Under the pieces are notes generated by a model. The model saw only the letters and a list, made by a program, of their open reading frames with translations, did not search any database and was not told the DNA's origin. From Pyrodictium delaneyi (GTDB taxonomy: Archaea; Thermoproteota; Thermoprotei_A; Sulfolobales; Pyrodictiaceae): a DNA stretch of 32,111 nt. The position numbers and the translations under genes are program-made. Location of the stretch: NCBI GenBank assembly GCA_015661645.1, contig DQVR01000031.1:1-32111 (forward strand). The letters are read 5' to 3'. Of the stretch, positions 30,938 to 32,111 are shown piece after piece. Numbering within the stretch: the first letter of the stretch is position 1; every line of letters starts with the position of its first letter.

Positions 30938-32111
30938 GTGGCGAAGCGTGTAAGGAAGCGCGCTGGGGAGAGAAATCTGCTCGAGTTCCTCTCTCTAGCT
31001 AGGAAGGCGAACACGGCTGCAACCAATACGGGAAAACTGCATAGTCGTGTCCAGGGGTCGGTAAAGGCTAGTAAAGGCGCTAGGGAAAATGGTAAGCTAC
31101 AGGCTGGGCCTGGCAGCATAGAAGAATTCTATGAGAATAGGTTTCGTGAGCTTCTCTCCGAAATAACCACAGCTAAAAACGGAGTACATGATGATGAAAA
31201 ACCTGTCAATGAGAATGGTAAAAGCTACGCCAATAACAGTAACATAGCGGGTAGCTTTAATGGTGTAGCTCCTGCTACAGTACTGCGCGTCGACACGGCG
31301 CACAATACGTCAACGAGCAGCGCAAGTAGTAGACAAGATAGTAGTATCAGCAGTAGAGTAGCAACAGCGACAGATAGGCACGGTCCAACAGATATACCGC
31401 AGGCCTTAGAGTCAATTATAGCTGGCAAGCACGTAGGCTTCCTTGAAAAATTGTCATCGCTACCCATTGTCAGGAAGCCGGTAGAAGCTAGAGATGGTGT
31501 TGAGGGCTTCCTGCTGCAGACACTGTATGACAGTGAATCTGGTGTCGCAGCAGCTAAGGTTTATGATGATCGCGAGGGTATAGTATATCTCTACCGGGAT
31601 AAGACCGGATATAAGCCATACTTTCTAACAGATATACCGCCGGATAAGATACAAGAGATACATGATATTGTCCGGCATAAGGGCTTTGACCACGTGGAGG
31701 TTGTTGAAAAGTTTGATCTACTTAGATGGCAGCAGAGAAAGGTAACAAAGATAGTAGTCAAGTCTCCCGACGTGGTGAGAGTTCTTCGTGAAAAAGTTCC
31801 ACGTGCGTGGGAGGCTAACATAAAGTTTCACCACAACTACATATACGACTATGGTTTGATACCTGGCATGAGATACCGGATAGAAAATGGTAGACTAGTT
31901 GCCGTGGACATGGAATCAAATAAAAAAGACGAAAAATATATACGCGAAATATTCAAAGGCGAGGACGAGAGTACAATAGAAATGGCCGTTAAATGGTTCC
32001 CCCTATTCGAGCAGCCTCCCCCCAAGCCTCGTAGAGTAGCTATAGACATTGAGGTGTTTACACCTTTTAAAGGAAGAATACCGGATGCCTCAACGGCCAG
32101 CTATCCGGTTA
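30938..32111 (+). CDS. polB: Family B DNA polymerase (PolB1-like), N-terminal part
   Basis: Replicative-type DNA polymerase; the frame is open to the right edge (391 codons seen). GTG start with GGGGG six bases upstream. Residues 1-60 are basic; 80-150 are a Ser/Thr/Asn-rich low-complexity stretch; the family N-terminal domain runs from about 188 (GVEGFLLQTLYD, YFLTDIPPDKIQEI, GFDHVEVVEKFD, WEANIKFHHNYIYDYGLIPGMRY). The 3'-5' exonuclease motif I is RRVAIDIEVFTP (D370, E372). The polymerase motifs lie beyond the window. The ~185-residue N-terminal extension is longer than I recall in Sulfolobus Dpo1. PolB1 rather than PolB3 is inferred from the N-terminal domain. Confidence 0.88.
   Translation, partial: MAKRVRKRAGERNLLEFLSLARKANTAATNTGKLHSRVQGSVKASKGARENGKLQAGPGSIEEFYENRFRELLSEITTAKNGVHDDEKPVNENGKSYANNSNIAGSFNGVAPATVLRVDTAHNTSTSSASSRQDSSISSRVATATDRHGPTDIPQALESIIAGKHVGFLEKLSSLPIVRKPVEARDGVEGFLLQTLYDSESGVAAAKVYDDREGIVYLYRDKTGYKPYFLTDIPPDKIQEIHDIVRHKGFDHVEVVEKFDLLRWQQRKVTKIVVKSPDVVRVLREKVPRAWEANIKFHHNYIYDYGLIPGMRYRIENGRLVAVDMESNKKDEKYIREIFKGEDESTIEMAVKWFPLFEQPPPKPRRVAIDIEVFTPFKGRIPDASTASYPV

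Noticed and set aside
1..32111. Search for CRISPR arrays, insertion sequences or prophage genes
   Set aside because: No regularly spaced direct repeats, transposase, integrase or terminal inverted repeats with target duplication were seen.

Overview
The window looks like chromosomal DNA of a hyperthermophilic crenarchaeon, most likely a Desulfurococcales member close to Pyrodictium, Hyperthermus or Pyrolobus. Reasons: an archaeal-type leucyl-tRNA synthetase tail, a tetraether-lipid synthase (Tes-type radical SAM), an archaeal geranylgeranyl reductase, archaeal serine hydroxymethyltransferase, ZPR1- and C2H2-type zinc proteins, a PolB1-like DNA polymerase, AT-rich TATA boxes about 25 bases before transcripts, frequent TTG/GTG starts with GGGGG or GGAGG ribosome sites, strong ATA (Ile) codon use, and box C/D guide RNAs between genes. 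The genus is inference; the window itself has no rRNA gene.

Layout: 1-680 is the 3' end of leuS. 770-1381 is an unknown winged-helix protein. 1382-1848 is a gene-poor stretch with a C/D-box sRNA and a hairpin RNA candidate that carries a 17-base match antisense to conserved 16S rRNA. 1849-3554 holds a metallophosphoesterase, a second C/D sRNA and a TatD-type hydrolase. 3571-8400 (minus) is a run of three different radical SAM enzymes: Tes, a COG1031-type protein and a PflX-like protein. 8464-13955 (minus) carries a small unknown gene, serS, a DUF59/MIP18-type Fe-S assembly factor, a small membrane protein, a CinA/MoCF-type protein, glyA and another small gene. 14145-17167 has a cysteine-less thioredoxin-like protein converging on a PfkB kinase, a C2H2 zinc protein and a geranylgeranyl reductase.

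17362-21575 has Hsp20, ZPR1, a ribbon-helix-helix regulator with a possible operator, a winged-helix regulator, a SpoIIM/DUF95 membrane protein, a third C/D sRNA and a COG1831-type hydrolase. 21572-24059 (minus) is a MoxR ATPase with its VWA partner. 24060-24617 is a long non-coding stretch with an 11-bp-stem RNA candidate and a fourth C/D sRNA. 24618-29571 has an unknown protein, PEP synthase, a MarC-type membrane protein, several small proteins and a natural polyhistidine coiled-coil protein. 29672-30798 holds a nucleotidyltransferase-like gene and tRNA-Arg(GCG). From 30938 a family-B DNA polymerase with a long low-complexity N-terminus runs off the end.

Most protein genes are core functions. 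The least explained material is RNA: four box C/D guide candidates (two with guides matching universally conserved rRNA segments) and several GC-rich hairpins in the long gene-free gaps, some placed behind a TATA box. No insertion sequence, CRISPR array or prophage was seen.
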